A stretch of 53,279 nt of DNA, from positions 1 to 53,279 of the forward strand of contig JAFSAP010000041.1 in the NCBI GenBank assembly GCA_017440925.1. The letters are read 5' to 3'. This document shows positions 40,474 through 49,150 of this stretch, one piece after another (position 1 is the stretch's first letter; every line of letters starts with the position of its first letter). The stretch comes from Oscillospiraceae bacterium (GTDB taxonomy: Bacteria > Bacillota > Clostridia > Oscillospirales > Oscillospiraceae). The position numbers and the translations under genes were made by a program. The notes under the pieces are model-generated. The model saw only the letters and a program-made list of their open reading frames with translations. It was not told the DNA's origin and ran no database searches.

Positions 40474-41513
40474 GGTATAAGCTCCTTTCCGCAGAGGGAG
40501 TTGATTTTCTTTTTTAAGACAAGGGCAGCTTCCAGCCGGCGCCCATGGGCATCCCTTGCTGCTTCTGTGGTACATTTGGAAAAGCTGCGGGAGAACCGCT
40601 CTTCAAGCGGCAGCTTGTCTGCCAGAAAGACAACGGTTTTTTCGCAGATTTCATCAGTGTCCGGATCATGGTGGGTCCTGACGATGTCAGCAATCTCCGG
40701 ATAGCCCAGAGCATCCATCCATTGAGCACCTGCATCGGTGTGATTCTGTTCTTTCCGGGCAATATCGTGGAGCAGTGCACCGAAATGGATCTGTTCCCGG
40801 TCCAGAGAAATACCTGCCGCCATGAGTTCTCGGGTGATCCGGTCTGCCGTTTCTGCCACATTCCGGCAGTGTTCCAGCGGCGCTCCGGCAGCAGTCAGCA
40901 GCGATTCGCACAGGGCATCCGTCAGGGGAACAACAGGGATTTCGTTCATATCCAAAACGGAATACCCGCCATGGTCATAGCCAATGGTACAAATTCCAGT
41001 GTAGTCCAGCCGGTAGTCCCGACATTTTTTTACATCGGTTCCCAGCACAAAACTGAGAAAGCTCTGGATCACGGTGCAGTGGGCGACGATGGCAATGTCT
41101 CCCCCTGTTTTTTGCAGAATGGCTTCCACTGCACCTGCAAACCGGATCTGCCCCTGCTCTATGGCTTCCGCACCGGGAATGGGATAATTGGGGTCGGTGC
41201 CCCGCTTTTCATAAATCTCCGGCCATTTCTGCCGGATCTCATCAAAAAGCAGCCCATCCCACTCTCCGGCATCCATTTCCCGCAGATCAGGAACAATGAT
41301 GGGGTCTTGAGAAATGGCACGGGCCGTTTCCATGGCACGGCTCAGGCCGCTGCAAAACACCTCCGAAACCGGTTTGGTTTTCATGTATTCCCCCAGCCGT
41401 ACAGCCTGCAGCTTTCCCAGTGTTCCCAGCGGAACATCGGTGCTGCCGATGCACCGTTTTTTACCCGGGGGCTGGTCCGGAAGGGCATGGCGGATCAGAT
41501 AAATTCTTCGCAT
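40470..41513 (-). CDS. Histidine phosphatase / HD-domain fusion protein
   Basis: 347 aa. The N-terminal half is a phosphoglycerate-mutase-like histidine phosphatase: RHALP catalytic motif at residue 8, VFCSGLSRAMETA, EMDAGEWDG and distal His in IVAHCTV. The C-terminal half is an HD hydrolase (FGALLHDIARKEQNH, ADIVRTHHDPDTD). The fusion recurs in molybdenum hydroxylase loci. Its substrate, perhaps a cofactor precursor or nucleotide, is unknown. Confidence 0.88.
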   Translation of the reverse strand: MRRIYLIRHALPDQPPGKKRCIGSTDVPLGTLGKLQAVRLGEYMKTKPVSEVFCSGLSRAMETARAISQDPIIVPDLREMDAGEWDGLLFDEIRQKWPEIYEKRGTDPNYPIPGAEAIEQGQIRFAGAVEAILQKTGGDIAIVAHCTVIQSFLSFVLGTDVKKCRDYRLDYTGICTIGYDHGGYSVLDMNEIPVVPLTDALCESLLTAAGAPLEHCRNVAETADRITRELMAAGISLDREQIHFGALLHDIARKEQNHTDAGAQWMDALGYPEIADIVRTHHDPDTDEICEKTVVFLADKLPLEERFSRSFSKCTTEAARDAHGRRLEAALVLKKKINSLCGKELIP

Positions 41514-42436
41514 CAGAACACCTCTTTGAAATACTTTCCGAAGAGGATATCTGCCTGGGTCCGCAATTCGTTCTGATAGCAGTTGAACAGCTGCAGAAGC
41601 TTTCTGCCATCCTCGGACAAAATGCTCATTCCACCGCCGATACCGCCCTGAGAGCGCAGGATCAGAGAAAACTTCAGCTGAGATTCCAGTGTCCGGATCA
41701 GATTCCAGCCGCTGGAGTAAGAGATCTGCATCCGCTGACAGGCAGTCCGGACAGAACTGGTTTCATCGATAAGGGTCAGCAGAACAGCCACCCGGCTGTC
41801 AAAAAAGGGCATTTCCCTTGCCAGCGCCACATTCACCACCGGCCGCACCAGCTGGGAATTGTGATAGTCCACCAAAGAGGCATAATCCTCTGGGGTGTCC
41901 GCATCATGGATGGTGCCGGGATCCTCCACATCGATCCGGACAAGGGGCTCGCTGCACCGGTCCATAGCGCCTTTCAGACCCTGTTCGCCGCAGTCCAGCA
42001 GGATCTCCTGGATCAGGGATTCCGCAATCAGAATGGGGTGGCCCTGTTTGCCCTCACACATGGGGCAGGCAAGGGAGGCTCCCGAATCCAGAATGCTTCT
42101 CACCGTGTGGGCGGTAAATAGAGGTACATCCACCGGCGTGAACAGGACCCGGTCGCATTTGCCCTTCAGATACCGCAGACCGATGCGGACGGAGTCAAAC
42201 ATCTGGGTGGTCTCATAGTGGTCATTGCGCAGAAAAATCACACCGTTTCCGGATAAATGCCGTTCCAATGCAGTGGCATTGTAGCCGGTGACCATGACGA
42301 TCTTGCTGACACCGGACTGCTGCAATGTGGCAATGACACGCTGGGCAATGGAGATGGAGCCGATGCTGAGCATGGGCTTGAATTCTCCCATCCGTTTGGA
42401 CATGCCGGCGGCGACGATGAGGGCAGCGGTCTGCAT
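41513..42436 (-). CDS. MobA/MocA-like nucleotidyltransferase fused to a ModE-like HTH domain
   Basis: 307 aa. The N-terminal 190 residues are a MobA/MocA-type transferase (LIVAAGMSKRMGEFKPM, FTPVDVPLFT, GHPIL) that would attach CMP or GMP to molybdopterin. The C-terminal 90 residues are a ModE-like winged helix (TACQRMQISYSSGWNLIRTLE, GGIGGGMSIL), so the protein may also sense molybdate or cofactor and regulate its own operon. It resembles the DVU_1551 type. RBS GAGGAGG; 1-bp overlap with the next gene. Confidence 0.88.
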   Translation of the reverse strand: MQTAALIVAAGMSKRMGEFKPMLSIGSISIAQRVIATLQQSGVSKIVMVTGYNATALERHLSGNGVIFLRNDHYETTQMFDSVRIGLRYLKGKCDRVLFTPVDVPLFTAHTVRSILDSGASLACPMCEGKQGHPILIAESLIQEILLDCGEQGLKGAMDRCSEPLVRIDVEDPGTIHDADTPEDYASLVDYHNSQLVRPVVNVALAREMPFFDSRVAVLLTLIDETSSVRTACQRMQISYSSGWNLIRTLESQLKFSLILRSQGGIGGGMSILSEDGRKLLQLFNCYQNELRTQADILFGKYFKEVF

Positions 42437-42450
42437 AAGAGGTTCCTCCT

Positions 42451-42527
42451 CGAATTGTTTTGAAAAGCGAATTGTTTTTAAAAACAAGTCTTTTGGACAG
42501 CATACCAGACAACCGGCAAAATAGCAA
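42451..42527 (-). promoter_or_regulatory. Promoter and repeat elements of the leftward molybdenum operon
   Basis: Minus strand TTGCTA, 17 bp, TATGCT (42499-42527). In the leader: direct repeat CGAATTGTTTT at 42451-42461 and 42468-42478, and the perfect 16-bp palindrome TTGTTTTTAAAAACAA at 42472-42487. These are good candidates for binding by the ModE-like domain encoded downstream. Confidence 0.6.
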
Positions 42528-42539
42528 CAAATAATAAAA

Positions 42540-42573
42540 TATCGATTGCTTTTTTGTGCAAATTTGATATAAT
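42540..42573 (+). promoter_or_regulatory. Promoter of the TylF-like methyltransferase gene with TATCGATT element
   Basis: TATCGATT (42540-42547) overlaps the -35 TTGCTT (42546-42551); 16-bp spacer; TATAAT (42568-42573). Confidence 0.5.
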
Positions 42574-42605
42574 GAAACCAATCTTTTTATGGGAGGTTCC
42601 GGAAA

Positions 42606-43553
42606 TTGGGTATTTATATCTGGGGTACCGGCTGCGGCGCATCGGAGCTGCTGGAGCAGGGAATGGAACTTGAACGGATCACTGCCTTTGTGGACAGTTT
42701 TCCCGGGGGCACGGAATTTCTGGGAAAACCGGTGTTGCTGCCGCAGCAGCTCACCGCAGCGGACTGTGATCTTCTGATCATCACGGCCCGTCATGCCGAT
42801 GCCATCGGGCAAACTTGCCGGGAACTGGGAATTCCGGAGAGAAAATGCCTGTTTCTGAAAAACAACAGTTTCCTCACCGACCGCAACTCGGAATGCAGCG
42901 CGGCGGAAGAGATCCTGGGAAAGGAACTGCTGCAAAGACTGCTGCCCCGGCAGCACATCGTTCCCACACCGGCCCAGCTTGCGGCGGGAATCCTGCCGGA
43001 ACAGGAACTGACCAACGATTATGTACGCCTTGCCACCCTGGAGCTGCTGTGCCGGAAACTGGCGGCTGTTCCCGGTGCGGCAGCAGAACTGGGTGTCTAC
43101 CGGGGATTTTTTGCCCGGTGCATCAATCTGCTGCTGCCGGAGAGAACGCTGTACCTCTTCGACAGCTTTGCAGGCTTCGGAGAAATGGCCGGCGCTTCCG
43201 AATCCTTCCAGGCAGCCCATGCCAATACCACCGTGCAGAAGGTTCTGGACATCATGCCTTACCCGGACAGGATCACAGTGAAGCCTGGATTTTTCCCGGC
43301 ATCTCTGGATGGACTGGAGGAACGGTTCTGCCTGGTCTCACTGGATGTGGATTTTTATGAAACGACCCTGGAAGGCCTGCGGTATTTCTGGCCCCGGCTG
43401 GAAAAGGGCGGTTATCTTCTCCTGCATGACTGGGGAAATCCGAAACTGCCTGGTGTTTCGGAAGCGCTGAAGCAGTACGAAAAGGAGACCGGTGCATCAC
43501 TTCCTGCAGTTCCTCTCTGCGATGTGAGTGGAACTCTGGTTCTTAGCAAATAG
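42606..43553 (+). CDS. TylF/MycF-like methyltransferase with N-terminal Rossmann-like domain
   Basis: 315 aa from TTG 42606 (GGGAGG 9 bp upstream). The N-terminal 90 residues look like a sugar-nucleotide or CoA-type Rossmann fragment (GIYIWGTGCGASELLEQG, LLIITARHA). The C-terminal 190 residues are a class I SAM methyltransferase of the macrocin-O-methyltransferase type (AELGVYRGFFARCINLLLP, LYLFDSFAGFGE, SLDVDFYETTLEGLRYFWPR cores, LLHDWGNPKLPGV). Target unknown. It is divergent from the Mo operon and not clearly part of it. Confidence 0.8.
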   Translation: MGIYIWGTGCGASELLEQGMELERITAFVDSFPGGTEFLGKPVLLPQQLTAADCDLLIITARHADAIGQTCRELGIPERKCLFLKNNSFLTDRNSECSAAEEILGKELLQRLLPRQHIVPTPAQLAAGILPEQELTNDYVRLATLELLCRKLAAVPGAAAELGVYRGFFARCINLLLPERTLYLFDSFAGFGEMAGASESFQAAHANTTVQKVLDIMPYPDRITVKPGFFPASLDGLEERFCLVSLDVDFYETTLEGLRYFWPRLEKGGYLLLHDWGNPKLPGVSEALKQYEKETGASLPAVPLCDVSGTLVLSK

Positions 43554-43573
43554 TTTGCACAAATAGATCAAAA

Positions 43574-43585
43574 TATATCGATATA
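43574..43585. promoter_or_regulatory. TATATCGATATA palindrome
   Basis: Perfect 12-bp palindrome in the gap between the methyltransferase and the molybdenum hydroxylase operon; it shares the ATCGAT core with sites at 17.9, 24.6, 27.3 and 42.5 kb. Confidence 0.4.
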
Positions 43586-43635
43586 AAAGGTGATTAAATT
43601 ATACATAATGCACAATCGGTTCCTGCCCATTTCTG

Positions 43636-43686
43636 CAAGTTGTAATTCATTACAACTTGTAAAGAAAAGGAGGCCTGGGATAAAAT
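43636..43686 (+). promoter_or_regulatory. 24-bp palindromic operator and promoter of the molybdenum hydroxylase operon
   Basis: CAAGTTGTAAT-TC-ATTACAACTTG (43636-43659) is perfect over 11-bp arms. Its right end overlaps the -35 TTGTAA (43657-43662); 18-bp spacer; TAAAAT (43681-43686). It looks like a GntR- or LacI-type dimer site; no such regulator is in the window. Confidence 0.65.
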
Positions 43687-43732
43687 AAAAATGTGGCAAG
43701 GTATGCCCAATGCCGGAAGAGAAGGTGAACAG

Positions 43733-43987
43733 ATGGAAGACAAGGTTTTTGAAATCTCTGCCAAAGAGGTTACCATTGAAGTGGTGGACGAAGCGACCGG
43801 GAAAACCTACCGCCGGACTCTCCCCATCGATTATTTTGAGAACGCCAATGGTCTGGTTCTTCGGGGAGAAAATCTGGACGGAAGTATTTCCCAGCTGGTA
43901 TTTTACTCGGCAAGGGGTATGCAGCGCATGCGGGATCTGACAGGCGGAGGACCTGACGAAGATCCCTGCGGTTCCCACAAGCATTAG
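43733..43987 (+). CDS. Small conserved-looking protein preceding the molybdenum hydroxylase
   Basis: 84 aa, mostly beta: EDKVFEISAKEVTIEVVDEA, then RRTLPIDYFENANGLVLRGE, ending GGGPDEDPCGSHKH, a Cys/His tail. No family recognised. GAAGGTGA precedes ATG 43733; the frame is open back to 43691, but that lies next to the -10. First gene of the operon, 36 bp before the enzyme gene, so an accessory or regulatory role is likely. Confidence 0.7.
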   Translation: MEDKVFEISAKEVTIEVVDEATGKTYRRTLPIDYFENANGLVLRGENLDGSISQLVFYSARGMQRMRDLTGGGPDEDPCGSHKH

Positions 43988-44023
43988 AACCCCCAAAAAA
44001 CCAACTTTAGGGAGGAACGCATT

Positions 44024-46777
44024 ATGATTAGAAAGACATTCGTTATCAACGGCGTACAGCGCACCATGATGGTCAATGAGAATGAGACTCTGGCCACCTT
44101 CCTGCGGGAACGCCTGCTGCTGACCGGCTGTAAGATCGGCTGCGGCCAGGGCCACTGCGGTGCCTGTAACGTCATCGTGGACGGCAAGGTCACCCGTTCC
44201 TGCATTGTCAAGCTGAGCAAGATCGCTGACGGCGCTGAGATCACCACCATCGAAGGCATTGGTACTCTGAACGATATGCATCCCCTGCAGGTCGCATGGA
44301 TGGCCCATGGCTGTGCACAGTGCGGCTTCTGCTCCCCCGGTTTCATCATGACCGCCAAGGTCCTGCTGGACAACAACAATGCTCCCACCCGTGAGGAAGT
44401 CCGTGACTGGTTCCAGAAGAACCGCAACCTGTGCCGCTGCACCGGTTACAAGCCTCTGGTCGATGCTGTTATGGATGCTGCCCGTGTTATCCGCGGTGAG
44501 ATCACCAAGGAAGACCTGATGTTCAAGCCCACCGGTGACTCCATTGTGGGCACCAAGTACATCCGTCCTTCTGCTGCTCAGAAGGTTACCGGTACCTGGG
44601 ACTTTGGTGCTGACGATGCACTGAAGATGCCTGAAGGCACATTGCGTCTGGCTCTGGTTCAGGCCAATGTTTCCCATGCTCTGCTGAAGGGTGTGGACAC
44701 CTCTGAAGCCGAAAAGATGCCCGGTGTTGAGCGGATCATCACCGCCAAGGACATCATCGCAGCCGGCGGCAAGAACCGGATCAACGGCCTGGTCATGCTG
44801 CCTCTGAACAACAAGTGCGACGGCTGGGACCGTCCCGTTCTGTGTGACGAGAAGATCTTCCAGTTCGGCGATGCCATTGCCATCGTTGCCGCTGACACCG
44901 AGGCTCATGCCCGTGCCGCTGCCGATGCCGTCAAGGTGGACATCGAGCTGCTGCCTGCTTACATGAACGCCATGGATGCCATTGCGGAAGACGCCATCGA
45001 GATCCATCCCGGCGTTCCCAATGCTTACTACGAGACCAACTGTATCAAGGGTCCCGACTTTGACTTTGATTCTGCTCCCAACGTGGTGGAGATCGAGTCC
45101 TACTGCTCCCGTCAGCCCCACCTGCATCTGGAGCCTGACTGCGGCTATGCCTATATTGACGAAGACGGCATGGTCACCGTCCACTCCAAGTCCATCGGTA
45201 TCCACTTGCACATGCCCATGATCGCTGACGGCATCGGCGTTCCCATGGAAAAGCTGAGAATCGTTCAGAACCACGCCGGCGGTACCTTCGGCTACAAGTT
45301 CTCCCCCACCAACGAAGCTCTGCTGGGCGCTGCCGCCAAGATCATCGGCAAGCCCGTCTCCCTGGTCTTCAACCAGTTCCAGAACATCACCTACACCGGC
45401 AAGCGCAGCCCCGGCTTCATGAACATCAAGCTGGCTGCTGACGAGAAGGGCAAGCTGCTGGGCCTGTGGGGAAACAACTACATCGACCATGGTCCTTACT
45501 CCGAGTTCGGTGACCTGCTGACCCACCGTCTGAGCCAGTTCGTCGGCGCAGGCTACCACATCCCCACCATCCGCAACAAGTCCACCACCGTCTTCACCAA
45601 CCACGCCTGGGGTTCTGCCTTCCGTGCCTACGGTTCTCCCCAGTCCTTCATGGGTTCCGAAATCGCCATCGATGTGCTGGCTGCCAAGATGGGCGTGGAT
45701 CCCTTCGACATCCGTGAGCTGAACTGCTACAAGGAGTCCGAGGCTTCCACCATTCCCACCGGCTATGCACCTGATGTCTACTGCCTGGAAGAGATGTACA
45801 AGATGGCCCGTCCCCTGTACGAGGCAGGTAAGAAGAGAGTTGCTGAGAAGAATGCAGCCTCTGATGGCCGCTTCAAGTATGGTATCGGCGTTGCTTCCGG
45901 TGTTTACGGCTGCGGTCTGGACGGCGTTGACTCCTCCCAGGCTTATGCAGAGCTGAATCCCGACGGCACCGTCACCATGTACACCTGCTGGGAGGACCAT
46001 GGCCAGGGCGCTGATATGGGTACTCTGGTATCTGCTCATGAAACCCTGCGTCAGGCTGGTATCCGTCCCGATCAGATCAAGCTGGTGATGAACGACACCA
46101 AGCTGGCTCCCAACTCCGGCCCCGCCGGCGGTTCCCGCTCTCAGGTCATGTCCGGCAATGCCTGCCGCCTGGCTGCTGAAAACCTGCTGGCTGCCATGCG
46201 CAAGGAGGACGGCACCTATCGTACTTATGACGAAATGAAGGCTGAAGGCATCGAGACCAAGGTTCTGGGCAACTGGGTCTGCGACTACTGCGCAACCCAT
46301 CCCGTGGATCAGGCCACCTCTCAGGGCGAGCCCTTCGCAACCTACATGTACACCCTGTTCCTGCCTGAAGTCTGCGTCGACACCGAGACCGGTAAGGTGA
46401 CCGTTGAAAAGTTCACCTGCGTGGCTGACGTTGGTACCATCATGAACCGTCTGCTGGTTGACGGCAACTTCTACGGCGGTCTGGCACAGGGCATCGGCCT
46501 GGCACTGACCGAAGACTTCGAGGATCTGACCAAGCACACCAGCCTGTTGAAGTGCGGTATTCCTTACCCCAAGGATATCCCCGATGACATCGAACTGCAC
46601 TATCTGGAGACTCCTCGTCCCAATGGTCCTTACGGCGCTGCCGGCTGCGGCGAGGCTCCTCTGGATGCGCCTCACCCCGCCATCCTGAACGCCATCTACA
46701 ACGCCACCGGCGCCCGGATCACCCGCGTGCCCGCGCTGCCCGAAGTCGTTCTGGCTGCTCTGGCTGAGCTGAAGTAA
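44024..46777 (+). CDS. Molybdenum hydroxylase, MOP/aldehyde oxidoreductase type (xanthine oxidase family)
   Basis: 917-aa single-chain enzyme. Distal [2Fe-2S] ligands Cys40, 45, 48, 60 and proximal ligands Cys100, 103, 137, 139 fall at the same residue numbers as in Desulfovibrio gigas aldehyde oxidoreductase (907 aa). There is no FAD domain. Mo-domain motifs include GGTFGYKFSP, AFRAYGSPQ and GPAGGSRSQ, with the active-site Glu in GAAGCGEAPL near the C-terminus. Aldehyde to acid oxidation is the family guess; purine or N-heterocycle hydroxylation is possible. Extreme codon bias (CTG, ATC, AAG, GGC) suggests very high expression. RBS GGGAGG. Confidence 0.92.
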   Translation: MIRKTFVINGVQRTMMVNENETLATFLRERLLLTGCKIGCGQGHCGACNVIVDGKVTRSCIVKLSKIADGAEITTIEGIGTLNDMHPLQVAWMAHGCAQCGFCSPGFIMTAKVLLDNNNAPTREEVRDWFQKNRNLCRCTGYKPLVDAVMDAARVIRGEITKEDLMFKPTGDSIVGTKYIRPSAAQKVTGTWDFGADDALKMPEGTLRLALVQANVSHALLKGVDTSEAEKMPGVERIITAKDIIAAGGKNRINGLVMLPLNNKCDGWDRPVLCDEKIFQFGDAIAIVAADTEAHARAAADAVKVDIELLPAYMNAMDAIAEDAIEIHPGVPNAYYETNCIKGPDFDFDSAPNVVEIESYCSRQPHLHLEPDCGYAYIDEDGMVTVHSKSIGIHLHMPMIADGIGVPMEKLRIVQNHAGGTFGYKFSPTNEALLGAAAKIIGKPVSLVFNQFQNITYTGKRSPGFMNIKLAADEKGKLLGLWGNNYIDHGPYSEFGDLLTHRLSQFVGAGYHIPTIRNKSTTVFTNHAWGSAFRAYGSPQSFMGSEIAIDVLAAKMGVDPFDIRELNCYKESEASTIPTGYAPDVYCLEEMYKMARPLYEAGKKRVAEKNAASDGRFKYGIGVASGVYGCGLDGVDSSQAYAELNPDGTVTMYTCWEDHGQGADMGTLVSAHETLRQAGIRPDQIKLVMNDTKLAPNSGPAGGSRSQVMSGNACRLAAENLLAAMRKEDGTYRTYDEMKAEGIETKVLGNWVCDYCATHPVDQATSQGEPFATYMYTLFLPEVCVDTETGKVTVEKFTCVADVGTIMNRLLVDGNFYGGLAQGIGLALTEDFEDLTKHTSLLKCGIPYPKDIPDDIELHYLETPRPNGPYGAAGCGEAPLDAPHPAILNAIYNATGARITRVPALPEVVLAALAELK

Positions 46778-46812
46778 TTCATTCACAAATAACGCAAGTT
46801 ATGATACAATGG

Positions 46813-46837
46813 AGAGGCGGCCCCCGCGGCCGCCTCT
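46813..46837 (+). terminator. GC-rich hairpin after the molybdenum hydroxylase gene
   Basis: AGAGGCGGCC / GGCCGCCTCT with 5-nt loop and only three T after. Probably partial termination, reducing downstream expression relative to the enzyme. Confidence 0.65.
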
Positions 46838-46871
46838 TTCCTAATATTCTACCCGCAGGGGAGTGACCTGT

Positions 46872-49139
46872 ATGATCATCAAAGAACGGGAATCCACCCA
46901 TGTTTACCGCCAGAAACGTCTGTTTACCAAAGAAGAACTGGAAGCGCGGGAGGTGCTCTGCGTCCATGAGCAGCCTGCTTACTGCAATGCTGCCTGCCCC
47001 CTGAAGCTGGATACCAAGGCCATGGTGGCGGCCATTGCGGAGGGGGATTTCACAAAGGCGCGGGCCTTATATGAGAAAATAACCCCCTTCCCCCATATTC
47101 TGTCTGCCGGCTGTGAAGCACCCTGCGAAGGAAAATGCAAGCTTTGTTCTCTGGGCGAAGGCATTGCCGTCCGGGAACTGGAAGTGGCAGCTGTTCGCTG
47201 GGGCGAAGCCTCCAAAAAGCGGGGACTGCTGCGGAAAAAGACGAAAAAGGCAGTCCTGTACGGCATGGACCTGTTCACCCTGTTTTTGGCCGGTGAACTT
47301 GCGAAAAAAATGTATCCTGTGACTGTTTTTTGTGCGCAGGAAGATTATGCCGCTGTGATCGCGGCATGTACCGCGGATCTGCCGGAGGAAGCGCAGGCTG
47401 CCTCTGCCGCATCCCTTGCCAAAATGGATATCAAATTTGAATGGAATGCAGATCCGGCAAGCGCCCTTGCCGAAACTGCTTTGAAATATGACCTGGTCTG
47501 TGCTTCCTGGGAGGTGGCAAATCAGGTATATCCCGGACTGGAAATTGACGAAGCTGTCATGGTATGCCGGGAAAAGAAACTCATCACCGGGAAGACGGAA
47601 GGTGTTTTGGGTGCGGCTTTCGGTGCCAAAAAGGCGGCGCTTTCTGCTGACCGTCTGGCCCAGAATCTGGATCCTGCCAATACCCGGGGAGAAGAGGGCA
47701 GCGTGGAAACAAAGCTCTACACCAATCTGGAGGGGGTGGAGCCTTCCGTCCGGGTCCCCTGTGACACAAAAGAAAATGCGATGGCAGAGGCACAGCGGTG
47801 CATCCAGTGCCACTGCGATGAATGCATCAAGGGCTGCGCCTATTTGCAGCATTACAACAAATTCCCCCGGGTATTGACCCGTGAGATTTACAATAACGTC
47901 TCCATCATCATGGGTGACCACATGATGAACAAGCCCATCAACGCCTGCTCCCTTTGCGGACAGTGCAGCGTCCTGTGTCCTAACGGCTATGACATGGCAG
48001 AAATATGCCACATGGCCCGGCAGAACATGGTGTCCACCGGCAAGATGCCACTGGCACCCCATGAATTTGCCCTGATGGACATGGTCTTCTCCAACAGCGA
48101 AGCCTTCCTGTGCCGCAAGCAGCCTGGTTTTGACACCTGCAAGTATGTATTCTTCCCTGGCTGCCAGGCTACTGCCATTGCTCCGGCTACTGTTAGGGCT
48201 GCCTATCTGGATCTGTGCAACCGTCTGGAAGGCGGTGTGGCTCTGATGCTGGGCTGCTGCGGCGCTATCTGTGACTGGGCCGGCCGGTATGAAATGCATG
48301 AGAATACCGTGAAGTTCCTGAATGAAAAAATGGCGGAATTGGGCAACCCCACCATTATTGCAGGGTGCCCCACCTGTAAAAAAGAGCTTTCCACCCATGA
48401 AAATGTGGAGATTCTGGGCATCTGGGAGATTCTGGAAGAGATCGGTCTGCCGGAAAAAGCGAAGCGTCTGGACAAGCCCATTGCCGTCCACGATGCCTGC
48501 GGTGCAAGAGGGGATACGGAAACACAACAGAGTATCCGCCGGATTGCAGAAACTCTGGGCTGTATCGTGGAAGACACACCCTACAGCGGCGACAAATCTC
48601 CCTGCTGCGGCTATGGTGGCCTAACCCAGTTTACCAACCGGGAAGTGGCGAAAAAGATGACGGACAAGTGTCTGGAACGTAGCGGACTGCCTTACCTCAG
48701 TTACTGCATGGCCTGCCGGGACCAGTTCGCCCGGGAGGGTCGGGAATCCATGCACCTGCTGGAACTGGTGTATGGGACTTCTGCGGATCATTGTCCCGAT
48801 ATCAGCGAAAAGCGGTTTAACCGCCTGAGCCTGCGAAACGAACTACTGAAAGACGTTTGGAAAGAAGAGGTGGAAGAAGTGGAACTGGGCTTCGCCATTG
48901 ACTATACTCCCGAAGCCATTGCCATGATGGATAACCGGATGATCCTGAAGACGGATGTGATTCGGGTTCTGCAGAACCTGAAGGAGACCGGCGAAGCCAT
49001 TTTCGATGGGGACTCCGGCCTTTGCGTCACCCGGGCGCGGCTGGGCAACGTCACCTTCTGGGTGAAATACACGGAAACAGAAACAGGCTTCATGGTTCAC
49101 CGGGCATACAGCCACCGAATGAACGTTCAGACACGGTAA
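46872..49139 (+). CDS. Dicluster/CCG-domain Fe-S redox protein (DVU_1558-like)
   Basis: 755 aa. The N-terminus has a glutamate-synthase-type dicluster arrangement (NAACPLKLDTKAM, GCEAPCEGKCKLCSLG). A middle region resembles a degenerate nucleotide-binding domain, then a second ferredoxin-like region (RCIQCHCDECIKGCAY, NACSLCGQCSVLCPNGYD). The C-terminal third has two CCG-like motifs (LMLGCCGAICDWAG, SPCCGYGGL), as in heterodisulfide reductase HdrB. It is probably the electron partner of the Mo enzyme. Start ATG 46872 after GGGGAG. Confidence 0.85.
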   Translation: MIIKERESTHVYRQKRLFTKEELEAREVLCVHEQPAYCNAACPLKLDTKAMVAAIAEGDFTKARALYEKITPFPHILSAGCEAPCEGKCKLCSLGEGIAVRELEVAAVRWGEASKKRGLLRKKTKKAVLYGMDLFTLFLAGELAKKMYPVTVFCAQEDYAAVIAACTADLPEEAQAASAASLAKMDIKFEWNADPASALAETALKYDLVCASWEVANQVYPGLEIDEAVMVCREKKLITGKTEGVLGAAFGAKKAALSADRLAQNLDPANTRGEEGSVETKLYTNLEGVEPSVRVPCDTKENAMAEAQRCIQCHCDECIKGCAYLQHYNKFPRVLTREIYNNVSIIMGDHMMNKPINACSLCGQCSVLCPNGYDMAEICHMARQNMVSTGKMPLAPHEFALMDMVFSNSEAFLCRKQPGFDTCKYVFFPGCQATAIAPATVRAAYLDLCNRLEGGVALMLGCCGAICDWAGRYEMHENTVKFLNEKMAELGNPTIIAGCPTCKKELSTHENVEILGIWEILEEIGLPEKAKRLDKPIAVHDACGARGDTETQQSIRRIAETLGCIVEDTPYSGDKSPCCGYGGLTQFTNREVAKKMTDKCLERSGLPYLSYCMACRDQFAREGRESMHLLELVYGTSADHCPDISEKRFNRLSLRNELLKDVWKEEVEEVELGFAIDYTPEAIAMMDNRMILKTDVIRVLQNLKETGEAIFDGDSGLCVTRARLGNVTFWVKYTETETGFMVHRAYSHRMNVQTR

Positions 49140-49150
49140 GGAGGGACACC

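Noticed and set aside
43568-46786. A 1072-codon open frame on the strand opposite the molybdenum hydroxylase gene
   Set aside because: It is antisense to a gene with all expected cofactor ligands and extreme codon bias; the translation is low-complexity and Val/Gly/His-rich, with no family features and no RBS.
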